Source of the DNA: Crambe crambe
Lineage: Eukaryota; Porifera; Demospongiae; Poecilosclerida; Crambeidae
NCBI GenBank assembly: GCA_963924555.1
Contig: OZ004582.1
Location: 7,192,001-7,256,000, forward strand
Direction: 5' to 3'
Length of the DNA stretch: 64,000 bases
Part shown: positions 1 to 9,684 of the stretch, one piece after another
Numbering within the stretch: position 1 is the stretch's first letter
How the letters are laid out: each line of letters starts with the position of its first letter
The notes under the pieces: generated by a model
Databases searched by the model: none
Told to the model about the DNA's origin: nothing
The model's input: only the letters and a program-made list of their open reading frames with translations
Made by a program: the position numbers and the translations under genes

Positions 1-306
1 CCTTGCACCAACATCAATGTAAACTGGCCACATCAAGTACCTTCTTTCATTGGCAATAATTACTTCTGTGACACTGTAAACCCTGGACCAGGATATATCA
101 CTACTGCAGTGTATTCAGATGACCCCCTCTGGGATGGACAAGGGTGCGGTCCTACTAACACTTGCTGTGAGTTCAACAACCCTCCATGGTTCTGTACAAC
201 ACTCCCACAAACTACAGATGATGACATTGAATTACGAATCTGTTCTAATAAAGCTCGTGATACAAATGACGACCTAGTGAGTCTCATTGATCTCCACATA
301 ATGTGA
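1..306 (+). CDS. Secreted Cys-rich family protein, copy 1 (3' part only)
   Basis: The window opens inside this gene. Reading frame 1 runs from codon 1 to the TGA at 304-306 and matches the last third of the complete copies at 1397 and 7385. It has the conserved CPCTN, NNYFCDT, DDPLWDGQGCGPTNTCCEF and PPWFCTTLPQ segments and ends with the family's terminal LIDLHIM. The frame is intact over this part. One difference is VNPGPG where other copies have GNPGPG. The 5' two thirds lie outside the window, so whether the gene is intact cannot be judged. The function is unknown; see the entry at 1397-2320 for the family description. Confidence 0.85.
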   Translation, partial: PCTNINVNWPHQVPSFIGNNYFCDTVNPGPGYITTAVYSDDPLWDGQGCGPTNTCCEFNNPPWFCTTLPQTTDDDIELRICSNKARDTNDDLVSLIDLHIM

Positions 307-1100
307 TTAGCTATAACGTGAACCTTAATTGTGATTGATAGCTGAAACAGTATAGCTGTTATTGCGTATAACATGTAACCCTTGACATGATGAACGAAGA
401 CAGATAGCTATCCTCCCTCTGGATTGTAAATTGAGATGTGGAATCAATTACAGAAGTCTACGTGAGCTTCTTCATCATAAGGCTTTAGATATACAATAAT
501 CTAACTCATAGTCTTTCTACATGTTATTCTTTGTGAGAAAAAATGATGAAGCCAGGGAAAAAACACGTTTTCACAACACTATAGCTAACATGATAGGTAG
601 AGTTGATGTAGCTATAATGTATATAATTTTCTCTTCATATTCTACGTATTTAATTTGCGTATTATTTTTAGCTAACTATGCCACTTCACAAATATCACAA
701 AAGAAACCGCAGCTAGCTAGCTACATTATGCCATCCGTGTAGCTATTCAAGATATTCAGGTCAATCTGGTCAATAAATTCAGTGAAGTCTTGAATGATGA
801 CAATGCAAACATACTGGGTATAGGTACACTACAGAAATAAAGTCATGTGCAATGAATACTTTGATTTATAATATTATGCATAGCTGTAGCTTTAAAATGA
901 TTACACCAATGCCTGATTATATATATATATTATTAATGTAATTGTCCTATTGGAACAGATTATGTCACTTACATGTATAGCTATAGGGTCAGTTCCCACA
1001 ACACTAGAAATGAATTTTAATAATAAACCTATTCCTGATGATATATCATGTCACTCGTGCATGGATAATAATTGTTAGTTGCATTGTAGCTATTATAGAA
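307..1100. repeat. Duplicated 3'-flank block, copy 1
   Basis: Non-coding. This stretch follows gene copy 1 and is closely matched by 4063-4920 and more loosely by 2390-3090 and 5440-6200. Shared marks are the segment around CATCATAAGGCTTTAGATAT and the text just after the stop codon (GAACCTTAATTGT). It shows that the tandem duplications carried about 0.8 kb of downstream DNA with each gene. Nothing else is recognised up to the promoter of the next gene. Confidence 0.6.
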
Positions 1101-1297
1101 GATAGACTCTAAAGCAGTGGTTATTTGCTAACTAACTAACAAGAATTCTAAATTGATAGAGCATGGCATGAATCATGATGTCTCATGTTATGATGATGAT
1201 GTAATGACTAAGTGTGATGTGATGCTACATACGTACCTACTCACTTGCCTTGAGGAATGCATGAGAATTGATTGATTGATTATGGCACTCAGCTTGC

Positions 1298-1306
1298 TAT
1301 ATAAAT
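1298..1306 (+). promoter_or_regulatory. TATA box of secreted Cys-rich gene copy 2
   Basis: TATATAAAT lies about 91 bp upstream of the ATG at 1397. Its position matches the TATAAAT motifs upstream of the copies at 7385 and 9685. The role is inferred from position and recurrence. Confidence 0.5.
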
Positions 1307-1396
1307 CAATGCAGAATCATCTCACTTCATTGTCTGCCTGTATCAAAATACCGTCAAAATTCTTACTTTTCACAGTATCAAAATATCTATCCTAAA

Positions 1397-2320
1397 ATGT
1401 TTCCTCTTGCTCTCTTCATTTTAATGAGTGTTCGTCATTGCGCTTGTCAGCAGAATTCAGCACTTCCAGCTACAACCACTCCAGCTGTAGTTCATGGAAC
1501 AGCATCTGGAGTCTGTCCTTCTGCTGAAGTGATAGATGCACAGAGGAATGCTACAAAACAAGAAATCCACGATCTCCTGCGAAATACTGTGAATCCTGCA
1601 CTTAATCAAGAACGTTACGGTCTTCCATGCTCATGTGGTGGTCCTGGAGAATGGTCTAGGATTGCCTTCCTCAACATGACGGACCTCGCTCAACAATGTC
1701 CCACTAATTGGAGACTTATAACATCACCAGTCAGAGCTTGTGGTCGATCATCTGCTAGTGGTTTTACATGTGATTCAACAATCTTCCCATCTAATGGTCG
1801 TTCCTACTCACACGTGTGTGGAAGAATCATCGGATATCAGCAAGGTACTCCAGATGCTTTTTATCCGTCAGTTCGGAGGAATCTTGGCTTGGAGGGTCCA
1901 TACATAGATGGTGTCTCCCTCACACATGGTGCTGCAGGCTCACGACAGCATATTTGGTCATTATTATCTGCCATCTACGAAATAGATCCTAACTATATAA
2001 CAGAAATTAATTGTCCCTGCACCAACAGCAATGTAAACTGGCCATATCAAGTACCTTCTTTCATTGGCAATAATTATTTCTGTGACACTGGGAACCCTGG
2101 ACCAGGATATAACCTAATTGCAGTGTATTCAGATGACCCCCTCTGGGATGGACAAGGGTGTGGTCCTACTAACACTTGCTGTGAGTTCAACAGCCCTCCA
2201 TGGTTCTGTACAACACTTCCACAGCCTACAAGTGATGACATTGAGATACGAATCTGTTCTGATGAAGTTCGTACCAATGAAGACACCCTAATCAGTCTCA
2301 TTGATCTCCACATAATGTGA
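1397..2320 (+). CDS. Secreted Cys-rich protein, copy 2 (complete, 307 aa)
   Basis: A single-exon open frame of 307 codons. Residues 1 to about 18 form a signal peptide (MFPLALFILMSV start, then HCAC and QQ), so the product is predicted to be secreted. A Thr/Ala/Pro-rich linker follows, then a region with about 15 cysteines. Conserved marks in order are GVCPSAEVIDAQRNATKQEI, CSCGGPGEW, FLNMTD, QQCPTNWRL, HVCGRIIGYQ, GVSLTHGAAGSRQHIW, CPCTN, NNYFCDTG, DDPLWDGQGCG, TNTCCEF, PPWFC and the terminal LIDLHIM. Two N-glycosylation sequons (NAT, NMT) are visible. From memory, unannotated proteins with the same RxHIW, CPC and DDPLWDGxGC pattern occur in cnidarians, amphioxus and echinoderms, so the fold is old but has no known function. 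It is probably an extracellular structural or recognition protein; that is inference. Confidence 0.85.
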   Translation: MFPLALFILMSVRHCACQQNSALPATTTPAVVHGTASGVCPSAEVIDAQRNATKQEIHDLLRNTVNPALNQERYGLPCSCGGPGEWSRIAFLNMTDLAQQCPTNWRLITSPVRACGRSSASGFTCDSTIFPSNGRSYSHVCGRIIGYQQGTPDAFYPSVRRNLGLEGPYIDGVSLTHGAAGSRQHIWSLLSAIYEIDPNYITEINCPCTNSNVNWPYQVPSFIGNNYFCDTGNPGPGYNLIAVYSDDPLWDGQGCGPTNTCCEFNSPPWFCTTLPQPTSDDIEIRICSDEVRTNEDTLISLIDLHIM

Positions 2321-2389
2321 ACATAGCATATGAACCCTGTTTGAACTCCTTATACATAGCTATGTAGATTATTGACTCCATAATGTTAT

Positions 2390-3090
2390 ATGCTAATGTA
2401 GAATTATTGAGATAGCAATAATTATGTCATAATTAGAAGTTGACATTCAAAAGTTCACTCTATTCTTGTTTGGTTGTAATTATTTTTTTGCAAGAAAAAA
2501 GAACAATGAAACTGCTTTAATATTACGTTTTCGCAACATAGTTATAACCATGATAGATTTACTTCTATAGAGTTGTATTTTTTTTTTCCATGACAACATC
2601 CGTAATAATTACTATTTTCCTCCCTCTGGATTATTAATTGAGATGGAATCAACTACAGTATTCATGAGCTTCTTCATCATAAGGCTTTAGATATAGTTTT
2701 CTACACATTAATTTAAATGAAGCTGAAAAAACATGTGTTTATAATGCTAGGTGTAGCTATATAGCTAACATAATCAATGATCAGTTTACTTCATCTATAG
2801 AGTTAATGTTAGTTTTCACTTTATATTGAAAGCATGTATAATCATCATAACTAGTTAGCTATGCCACTTCAAAAATCACAAAAGGAACTATTTGAGATAT
2901 TCAGGTCAACATGGCAGGTTGATTAATTCCATGAAGTCATGATCAGCTATGCAAACATGCGTATTATTATGTGCACAACTATGAAAGCATATCAGCTATG
3001 TCTTTAACTTTGAACACTTTGACCCATATTAGCTAGTAATGATTACACCAATGCTAATTAATTAGAATGATACTTTATTGCAGAAATTCT
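2390..3090. repeat. Duplicated 3'-flank block, copy 2 (diverged)
   Basis: Non-coding. It shares the segments around CTTCATCATAAGGCTTTAGA (about 2670) and the ATTCAGGTCAA text (about 2900) with the flanks of copies 1, 3 and 4, with many indels. Nothing else is recognised between 2321 and 3249. Confidence 0.45.
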
Positions 3091-3249
3091 TGTTCATGAT
3101 GTGATAGACTTGGCTTGAGAAATGCACTGATGAGAATTGATTAATTAGCTATTATCAGCTATGGCATTCCATGAAGAATCATTTCACTTCAGTGTCCTTC
3201 TCAACTGCTACATATCAAAATTCATACTTTTCACAGTATCAATCCTAAA

Positions 3250-4062
3250 ATGTTTCTCTTCATTTTAGTGAGTGCTCATCATTGCGCCTGTGAAGAAAAT
3301 TCCACGCTTCCAGCTGTAGTTTCTCCAGTTGCTACAAAATAAGATCTCCTGCGAAATACCGTATCCCTGCACTTAATTGAAATCGCAATGGTCCTCCATG
3401 TTCATGTGATGGTCCTGGAGAATGGACTAGGATTGCCTTTCTCAACATGACAGACCTCACTCAGCAATGTCCCACTAATTGGAGACTTTCGACATCAGAG
3501 CTTGTGGTCAAACATCAGCTGCTTGACATACATGTGATTCAGTCTTCTTCCCATCCAATGGTAGCTAATTCCTACTCACTGGAGAGATCATCAGATATCA
3601 AAAGGGCTTACCAGATGCTTTCAATCCATAGGAATCCTGGCTTGGAGGGTCCATACATAGATGGTATCTCTCTTACATATGGTGCTGCAGGCTTACGACA
3701 GCATATTTGGTCATTTCCAGCTGCCATCTATGAAACTGATCCAAGTTATCAGACAACATGGACTTGTCCTTGTCAGCAATGTAAACTGGCCACATCGAGT
3801 ACCTTCTTTCATAGGCAATAATTATTTCTGTGACACTGGAAACCCTGGACCAGGATATAGTGTATTCAGATGACCCCCTCTGGGATGGACAAGGTGTGGT
3901 CCGACTAACACTTGCTGTGAGCTCAACAATAACCTTCCATGGTTCTATACAACACTCCCACAATGTACAGGTGATGACATTGAATTACGAATCTGTTCTA
4001 ATGAAGCTCGTGATACAAGTGACGACACCCTAGTGAGTCTCATTGATCTCCACATAATGTGA
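3250..4062 (+). pseudogene. Secreted Cys-rich family pseudogene, copy 3
   Basis: It is homologous over its whole length to the 307-aa genes, from an ATG at 3250 to the TGA at 4060-4062. There is a deletion around 3325-3345, where the segment holding the first conserved Cys is lost. Several frameshifts follow, for example near 3500, 3590, 3775 and 3890, so only short pieces stay open. The upstream region also lost the TATA-box segment present before copy 2. It is a dead or non-coding copy. Confidence 0.85.
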
Positions 4063-4920
4063 TTAGCTATAATGTGAACCTTAATTGTAGAATTATTGAT
4101 TGATAGCTGAAACATATTATGTAGAACTACGTATGATGTATTGCTGTTATTATACGTAGTCTTATTTACATAGCTACGTACATGTGACCCTTGACATCGA
4201 TGAACTTTCTGAAATGCAAAAAAATCGTTCAATGAAGAGGGATATCCTCCCTCTGGATTGAATCGAGATGGGAACTGAATCAACTGCAGAAATCTACGTA
4301 CATGCATGGGCTTCTTCATCATAAGGCTTTAGATATACAATAATCTAACTCATAGTTATTCTTTGTGAGAAAAAATGATGAAGCCGGGGGAAAACACGCT
4401 TTAGCTATGTTTTCACAACACTATAATAGCTAACATTATAGGTCTACTTCTACAGAGTTGATACTCTTTATATATATTGAAACCACTATTATTATTTTTA
4501 GCTAACTAATATCAGGAAAGAAAAACCACAGCTAGCTAGCTACATTATGCCATAATTAGCTATTCAAGATATTCAGGTCAATCTGGTTCAAAAATTCAGC
4601 AAAGTCTTGAATGATGACAATGCAAACAACACTACAGAAATAAAGCCATGTGCAATGATTTATAATATTATACATAGCTATAGCAATGATATTAGTAGCT
4701 TTAAAATGATTACACCAATGCCTTATTATATACACTTTATTAATGTAATTGTCCTATTGGAGCAGATATGTCCCTTACATATATATACACAGGGTCAGTT
4801 CCCACAACACTAGATATCCAATTACAAATGAATTTTAATTATAAACCTATTACTGATGTATTACCGGGTATGTCACTCATGCATGGATAATGATTATTAG
4901 CTGCATCGTAACTTTTGCTA
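4063..4920. repeat. Duplicated 3'-flank block, copy 3
   Basis: Non-coding and closely similar to 307-1100, including the segment after the stop codon and the CTTCATCATAAGGCTTTAGA text. It ends where a 5'-truncated gene fragment begins. Confidence 0.6.
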
Positions 4921-5407
4921 TGATGCAGATGCTTTTGATTCATCGATAAGGATTAATCCAGGTTTGGAGCGGGCATACATTGATGGTCTCTCCCTCATAC
5001 ATGGTGCTACAAGCTCACGACAGCACATTTGGTCATTTGCATCTGCCCTTTCTGAAACTAATGACAACTATCGAATTGTCCTTGCACCAACACTAATGTA
5101 AACTGGCCACATCAAGTACCTTCTTTCATTGGCAACAATTACTTCTGTGATACTGGAAATCCTGGAAATCCTGGACCAGGAGCTACGTAGCCAAACTGCA
5201 GTGTTTTCAGATGACACCCTCTGGAATGGACAAGAGTGTGGACCAGGTCCTACTAACACTTGCTGTGAGTTCAACAGCCCTCCATGGTTCTGTACAACAC
5301 TCCCACAACCTACAAGTGATGACATTGAATTACAAATCTGTTACGATCAATCTCGTAATAACAATGAAGACATCCTAGTGAGTCTCGTTGATCTCCATAT
5401 AATGTGA
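4921..5407 (+). pseudogene. 5'-truncated secreted Cys-rich family pseudogene, copy 4
   Basis: It starts abruptly in the middle of the family sequence (DAF... LERAYIDGLSL, HIWSFASALSE) and runs to the conserved end VDLHIM. A frameshift lies just before the CPCTN segment (about 5080-5090). A short in-place duplication gives GNPGNPGPG, a stop follows at about 5190, and the frame then changes into VFSDDTLWNGQECG. The N-terminal 60 percent and the signal peptide are absent. The junction at about 4920 joins flank DNA like that of copy 1 directly to mid-gene sequence, pointing to a deletion or an unequal-crossover product. Confidence 0.8.
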
Positions 5408-5439
5408 TCGTAGTATGAACCCTTTCCTCAATAGGTAGC

Positions 5440-6200
5440 TAGATTATTGACTGAGTTTTCTTTCCGATCCACCCTCTTTCTTTCCCATCCACACTCTTTT
5501 GAACAGCTATAATCATGTATGTGATTGCTTCGGTGACATTGATGGACTCCCCAGAAATGCTATAATTAAAATGTAATGAAAGTGATGTCCTCCTCTAGAT
5601 ATAAATTGAGATGGGAATCAACTACGTACATTAATAATGCATGAAGCTGAGAGAAAAAGAAGCTGAGAAAACATGCCTAAGCTACTTCTTCACAATGTTA
5701 ATAGCTAACATAGACCATGACAGGATGATTGGTTTACGTACTTCTATATTATTTTTTTCCATGATGCCTTTATGTTGACATATGTTATTTTCCTCCAAAT
5801 CAACTACAGAAGTCTACATGAGCTTCTCCATCATCATTATTATGGCTTTGGATAAATTATAACTTACAGTTTTTTACATGTTATCCTTTGTGAGGAAAAG
5901 AAGATGATGAAGCTGGAAAAGAAAACATAAATTTCACAATGTTATCCATAGCTAGCATAATCCATGATAGGTTTACTTCTATAGAGTTGATGCTAATTTT
6001 CTCTTTATATCGAAAGCATGATATTTCTTATCATAGCTAGCTATACAACTTCAAAAATCACAAAAGAACCACAACTAGCTATAGATATATCATTTGAGAT
6101 ATTCAGATCAACCTGGCAGGTCCATGAAGTCTTGAATGATCATCTATGCCAACATACGTATGCATGCACTACTATGTAGCAGCCACATGTGTACAAAATA
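5440..6200. repeat. Duplicated 3'-flank block, copy 4 (diverged)
   Basis: Non-coding. It shares the GGGAATCAACTAC, CTACATGAGCTTCTCCATCATC and ATTTGAGATATTCAG segments with the other 3' flanks. No gene is seen between 5408 and 7384. Confidence 0.4.
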
Positions 6201-6339
6201 ATATATTATGTCAAATACTTGACCCATAGCTATGTACAAAGTATGTGTGATTTATCATTTAACAATAAACTCTTTGTAAATTCAATGACCAATTGATCCA
6301 TGTACAAAATTGTATTGAATTTATCATTGGAACAGCATG

Positions 6340-6560
6340 GCAGGAATGCCTGAGATTATTCTATGCCCGCCAGCTTGACGAAGAACAGTTATTTTAACAG
6401 CCACTCCTCTTTGATGATTGACATTGCAGCCATATTCATTAGTACTGTATGTAGCTAACTGCATGACAATACATTACAGGTGATGTTTTCACTGTTGTTT
6501 TGAGAAATGCATGTCGAATAGAATTTGGTCATTCAGTGCTAATTAAACAAGTAAAGGAAA
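6340..6560 (+). repeat. Orphan copy of the second-type 5' flank
   Basis: This stretch matches the sequence upstream of the genes at 7385 and 9685: GGCAGGAATGCCTGAGATTA, the CCCGCCAGCTTGACGAAGAA segment, CATATTCATTAG and ACAGGTGATGTTTTCAC. No family gene follows it. It therefore looks like the upstream region of a copy that has been deleted. Confidence 0.5.
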
Positions 6561-6643
6561 TTCTAAATAAAATGGGTAAGTAGGGATGGCTAATGTGTAC
6601 AGTTCAAAAACTTTGAAGTTCAGTAACAAGAGAGTTATCCATA

Positions 6644-6725
6644 CTCATCACCAAACTCAAGAACCACACCAATTATCAAACTACAAGTTTGGTAATATTG
6701 ATGGGTTCTTGAGTTTGATGATGCA
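6644..6725. repeat. Short foldback (hairpin)
   Basis: CATCACCAAACTCAAGAACC on the left pairs with GGGTTCTTGAGTTTGATGATG-like sequence on the right. A second inner pair, CAAACTACAAGTTTG, sits at the centre. The whole 80-bp stretch can fold back on itself. It borders the next foldback element. Confidence 0.6.
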
Positions 6726-6739
6726 GGAATGTCATTTTG

Positions 6740-6987
6740 TAATCGCCAGCCTGTCGAAGAACAAGTATTGTAATGACCACCCCCCTCTAACTTTAAAATG
6801 CCTGCCAGCTTGACGATGAATGAATCAGTTAATAGAATTTTATCACATGCCAGCTTGACGATGAATGATAGAATTATCACAATAATTCTATTAACTGATT
6901 CATTCATCCAGGCATTTTAAAGTCATGCATTCAAAGAGGGGGATGCATGGTCAGTACAATAATTATTCTTCGACAAGCTGGCGATTA
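6740..6987. mobile_element. Foldback MITE, GCCAGCTTGACGAAGAA family
   Basis: A nearly perfect palindromic element of about 250 bp. The left arm starts TAATCGCCAGCCTGTCGAAG and the right arm ends CTTCGACAAGCTGGCGATTA. The inner arms carry AATGCCTGCCAGCTTGACGA and the inverse TAACTGATTCATTCATCC. It has no coding capacity, which fits a non-autonomous foldback DNA transposon. Partial relatives lie at about 6375, 7080, 9165, 9240, 9370 and 16330-16545. Confidence 0.7.
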
Positions 6988-7059
6988 TAAAAATATTAAC
7001 TCCTTATAAGTTCAATGACATGTACAAGATTATGCATAATAACGGCATGGCAGGAATGC

Positions 7060-7384
7060 CTGAGATTATTCTATGCCCGCCAGCTTGACAGTAAACAGTT
7101 ATTTTAATGGCCACTCCTCTTGGAATGAATGACATTGAAGCATATTCATTAGGGCTACTGCATGATATATCCATACATTTATTTTACAGGTGATGTTTTC
7201 ACAAACTATACCATTGTTGCTTTGGGAAATGCATTTCAGTGCTGATTTCTCTGATGGATATAAATGCAAGCTAACTGGCTAGTCCATGCAGCAATAAGAG
7301 CTACACAGCTAGCCTCCCAATACTGACTTGCTTATAAGCTAGGTTATTTTAGGACTTCACAGCGTCACTTCAGCAACTTGAACA
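7060..7384 (+). promoter_or_regulatory. 5' flank and TATA box of secreted Cys-rich gene copy 3b
   Basis: A block shared with 9340-9667 upstream of the next gene. It contains the GGCATGGCAGGAATGCC and CCCGCCAGCTTGAC segments, ACAGGTGATGTTTTCACAAA and a TATAAAT at 7259-7265, about 120 bp before the ATG at 7385. The TATA role is inferred from position and from its recurrence at 9578-9584. Confidence 0.5.
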
Positions 7385-8311
7385 ATGTTTCCTCTTGCTT
7401 TCTTCATTTTAATGAGTGTTCATCATTGCACTTGTCAGCAGAATTCAGCACTTCCAGCTACAACCACTCCAGCTGTAGTTCGTGGAACAGCATCTGGAGT
7501 CTGTCCTTCCGCTGAAGTGATAGATGTACAGAGGAATGCTACAAAACAAGAAATCCAAGATCTCCTGCAAAATACTGTGAATCCTGCACTTAATCAAGAT
7601 CGTTATGGTCCTCCATGTTCATGTGGTGGTCCTGGAGAATGGACTAGGATTGCCTTCCTTAACATGACAGACCCCACTCAACAATGTCCCACTAATTGGA
7701 GACTTGTGACATCACCAGTCAGAGCTTGTGGTCGATCATCGACTAGTAGTTTTACATGTGATTCAGCCTTTTTTCCATCCAATGGTCGTTCCTACTCACA
7801 CGTGTGTGGAAGAATCATCGGATATCAGCAAGGTTCTGTAGAAGCTTTTACTGGATCAATTTATTATAGTCGAGGCTTGGAGGGTACATACATTGCTGGT
7901 CTCTCCCTCACACATGGTGCTGCAGGCTCACGACAGCATATTTGGTCATTTGTAGCTGCCCTCTATGAAACTGATCCTGGCTATCGGGCACTATTTAATT
8001 GTCCTTGCACCAACAGTAATGTAAACTGGCCACATCAAGTACCTTCTTTCGTTGGCAATAATTATTTCTGCGACACTGGAAACCCTGGACCAGGATATAG
8101 CCACACTACGGTGTATTCAGATAACCCCCTCTGGGATGGACGAGGGTGTGGTCCTACTAACACTTGCTGTGAGTTCAACAGCCCTCCATGGTTCTGTACA
8201 ACACTCACACAGCCTACAAGTGATGACATTGAGTTGCGCATCTGTTCCACTGAATCTCATACTCAGGAGGAAGACGCCCTAGTGAGTCTCATTGATCTCC
8301 ACATAATGTGA
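7385..8311 (+). CDS. Secreted Cys-rich protein, copy 5 (complete, 308 aa)
   Basis: An intact single-exon gene of the same family as 1397-2320, with signal peptide MFPLAFFILMSVHHCTC. All conserved marks are present (GVCPSAEVID, CSCGGPGEW, QQCPTNWRL, HVCGRIIGYQ, GLSLTHGAAGSRQHIW, NNYFCDTG, GCGPTNTCCEF, LIDLHIM). The most variable stretch, about residues 158-170 after GYQQG, differs strongly among copies (SVEAFTGSIYYSRGLEG here, TPDAFYPSVRRNLGLEG in copy 2). It could be an exposed loop under diversifying change; that is inference. The 5' flank is of the second type (7060-7384), so this copy and the next form a subgroup. Confidence 0.85.
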   Translation: MFPLAFFILMSVHHCTCQQNSALPATTTPAVVRGTASGVCPSAEVIDVQRNATKQEIQDLLQNTVNPALNQDRYGPPCSCGGPGEWTRIAFLNMTDPTQQCPTNWRLVTSPVRACGRSSTSSFTCDSAFFPSNGRSYSHVCGRIIGYQQGSVEAFTGSIYYSRGLEGTYIAGLSLTHGAAGSRQHIWSFVAALYETDPGYRALFNCPCTNSNVNWPHQVPSFVGNNYFCDTGNPGPGYSHTTVYSDNPLWDGRGCGPTNTCCEFNSPPWFCTTLTQPTSDDIELRICSTESHTQEEDALVSLIDLHIM

Positions 8312-8689
8312 TTATAACACGAACCTTGCTGGATTATAGATTTAGATGAATACTATAGTGATTATAGCTATGTATGGTTGCATGCAGTTTTATTATAACA
8401 ATACTGTTAATCATTCATTATTGACATAGCTATGTGTAACCCTTTGATATTGATGAAATGCAAAAAACAAAACAAAAAATAACAACAAAAAACAACAACA
8501 GCCATTTGTAAATGAAAAGGGATGTCCTTCCTCTTATGTAATTATTGGAATCGACTATACAGTGAAACTTAATTCTCTTAGCAGACCCTCCCAGAAGCGG
8601 GCAACCTCTTTAGTGTGATGTCATATACCTTGATCTGGCCAAAGCATTTCCCCATCAGGAACTGCTCTACAAATTGTCAACATTAGCTA
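8312..8689. other. Intergenic, 3' flank of copy 5
   Basis: Non-coding. It resembles the DNA after the copy at 9685 (GAACCTTGCTGGATTATAGA, ATGGTTGCATGC, CATTATTGACATAGCTATGT). There is an A-rich, AAC-containing simple stretch at about 8461-8505. Confidence 0.5.
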
Positions 8690-9010
8690 GGTGTACATGG
8701 AAATCTATGGTCATGGATCAAGTCCTATCTGTCAGGGAGATTACAGTATGTCACTATTGGAACTGCCCGCTCCACTCTGCTCGATGTTTATTCAGGTGTC
8801 CCTCAGGGTAGCTTGCTAGGTCCACTTTTGTTCCTAGCTTATGTCAATGTTTGAGTGCTGTGCCAGCTTCATCTAGCTTGTATTAGCTATGTTTGCTGAT
8901 GACATGCTTACAAAGTCTACATTTTGACATTGACCACATCCATCTTCAAACAGATATAGACAACTTATGTTCCTGGTCCAAAACTTGGAAGTTGCTTTTT
9001 AAGCATTTGA
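8690..9010 (+). mobile_element. LINE reverse-transcriptase remnant
   Basis: Translation of 8708 onward gives WSWIKSYLSGRLQYVTIGTA, then SGVPQGSLLGPLLFLAY, then a stop. After a break comes FADD and, in another frame, LQTDIDNLCSWSKTWKL. The SGVPQGSxLGPLLF and FADD blocks are reverse-transcriptase motifs of non-LTR retrotransposons of the Jockey/CR1/L2 type. The FADD aspartates are present, but frames are broken and both ends are missing, so this is a dead fragment. Strand follows the RT reading direction. Confidence 0.8.
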
Positions 9011-9119
9011 AATGTGTATTACTGAAATTTGCCACAAGATCTGTTAGAGGATATTTCATGGATAGACAAGTAGCTATTGTCTTCCACATCAAGTCATGTA
9101 CAAAGTATGTGTGATTTAT

Positions 9120-9480
9120 CATTGGAACGGCATGGCAGGAATGTCTGAGGTTATTCTATGCTAGCCAGCTTGTCGAAGAACAATTATTGTAATGACCATG
9201 GCATCCCCCTCTTTGAATGCATGACTTTAAAATGCCTGCCAGCTTGACGATGAATGATCATTATTGCAATAAACTCTTTATAAATTCAATGACCAATTGA
9301 TCCATGTACAAAATTGTATTAAATTTATCACTGGAACAGCATGGCAGGAATGCCCGAGATTATTCTATGCCCGCCAGCTTGACGAAGAACAGTTATTTTA
9401 ATACCCACTCCTCTTTGAATTTGCAGCCATATTCACATATTCATTAGGGCTACTGCATCACAAATCCATACATTTATTTT
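9120..9480. repeat. Foldback-MITE pieces and second-type 5' flank
   Basis: Fragments of the GCCAGCTTGACGA family occur at about 9165-9260 and 9370. They are followed by the same upstream block seen at 6340-6560 and 7060-7200 (GGCAGGAATGCCCGAGATTA, ATTCATTAGGGCTACTGCAT). A TATAAAT follows at 9578-9584. Confidence 0.5.
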
Positions 9481-9684
9481 ACAGGTGATGTTTTTCACAA
9501 ACTACCACTGTTGCTTTGGGAAATTCATGAAAAGAATTGGGTCATTCGGCACTAATTTAATTTGACTCTCTGATTGATATAAATGCAAGTGAACTGGCTA
9601 GTCCATGCAATAAGAGCTACACAGCTAGCCTCCCAACATTAACTTACAAGTTATTTCAGGACTTACAATGCTTTATTCATTTTG

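Noticed and set aside
2074-2313. Antisense frames opposite each secreted Cys-rich gene (also at 60, 5068, 8062, 10335)
   Set aside because: They mirror the conserved sense coding sequence and recur only because the genes are paralogous.
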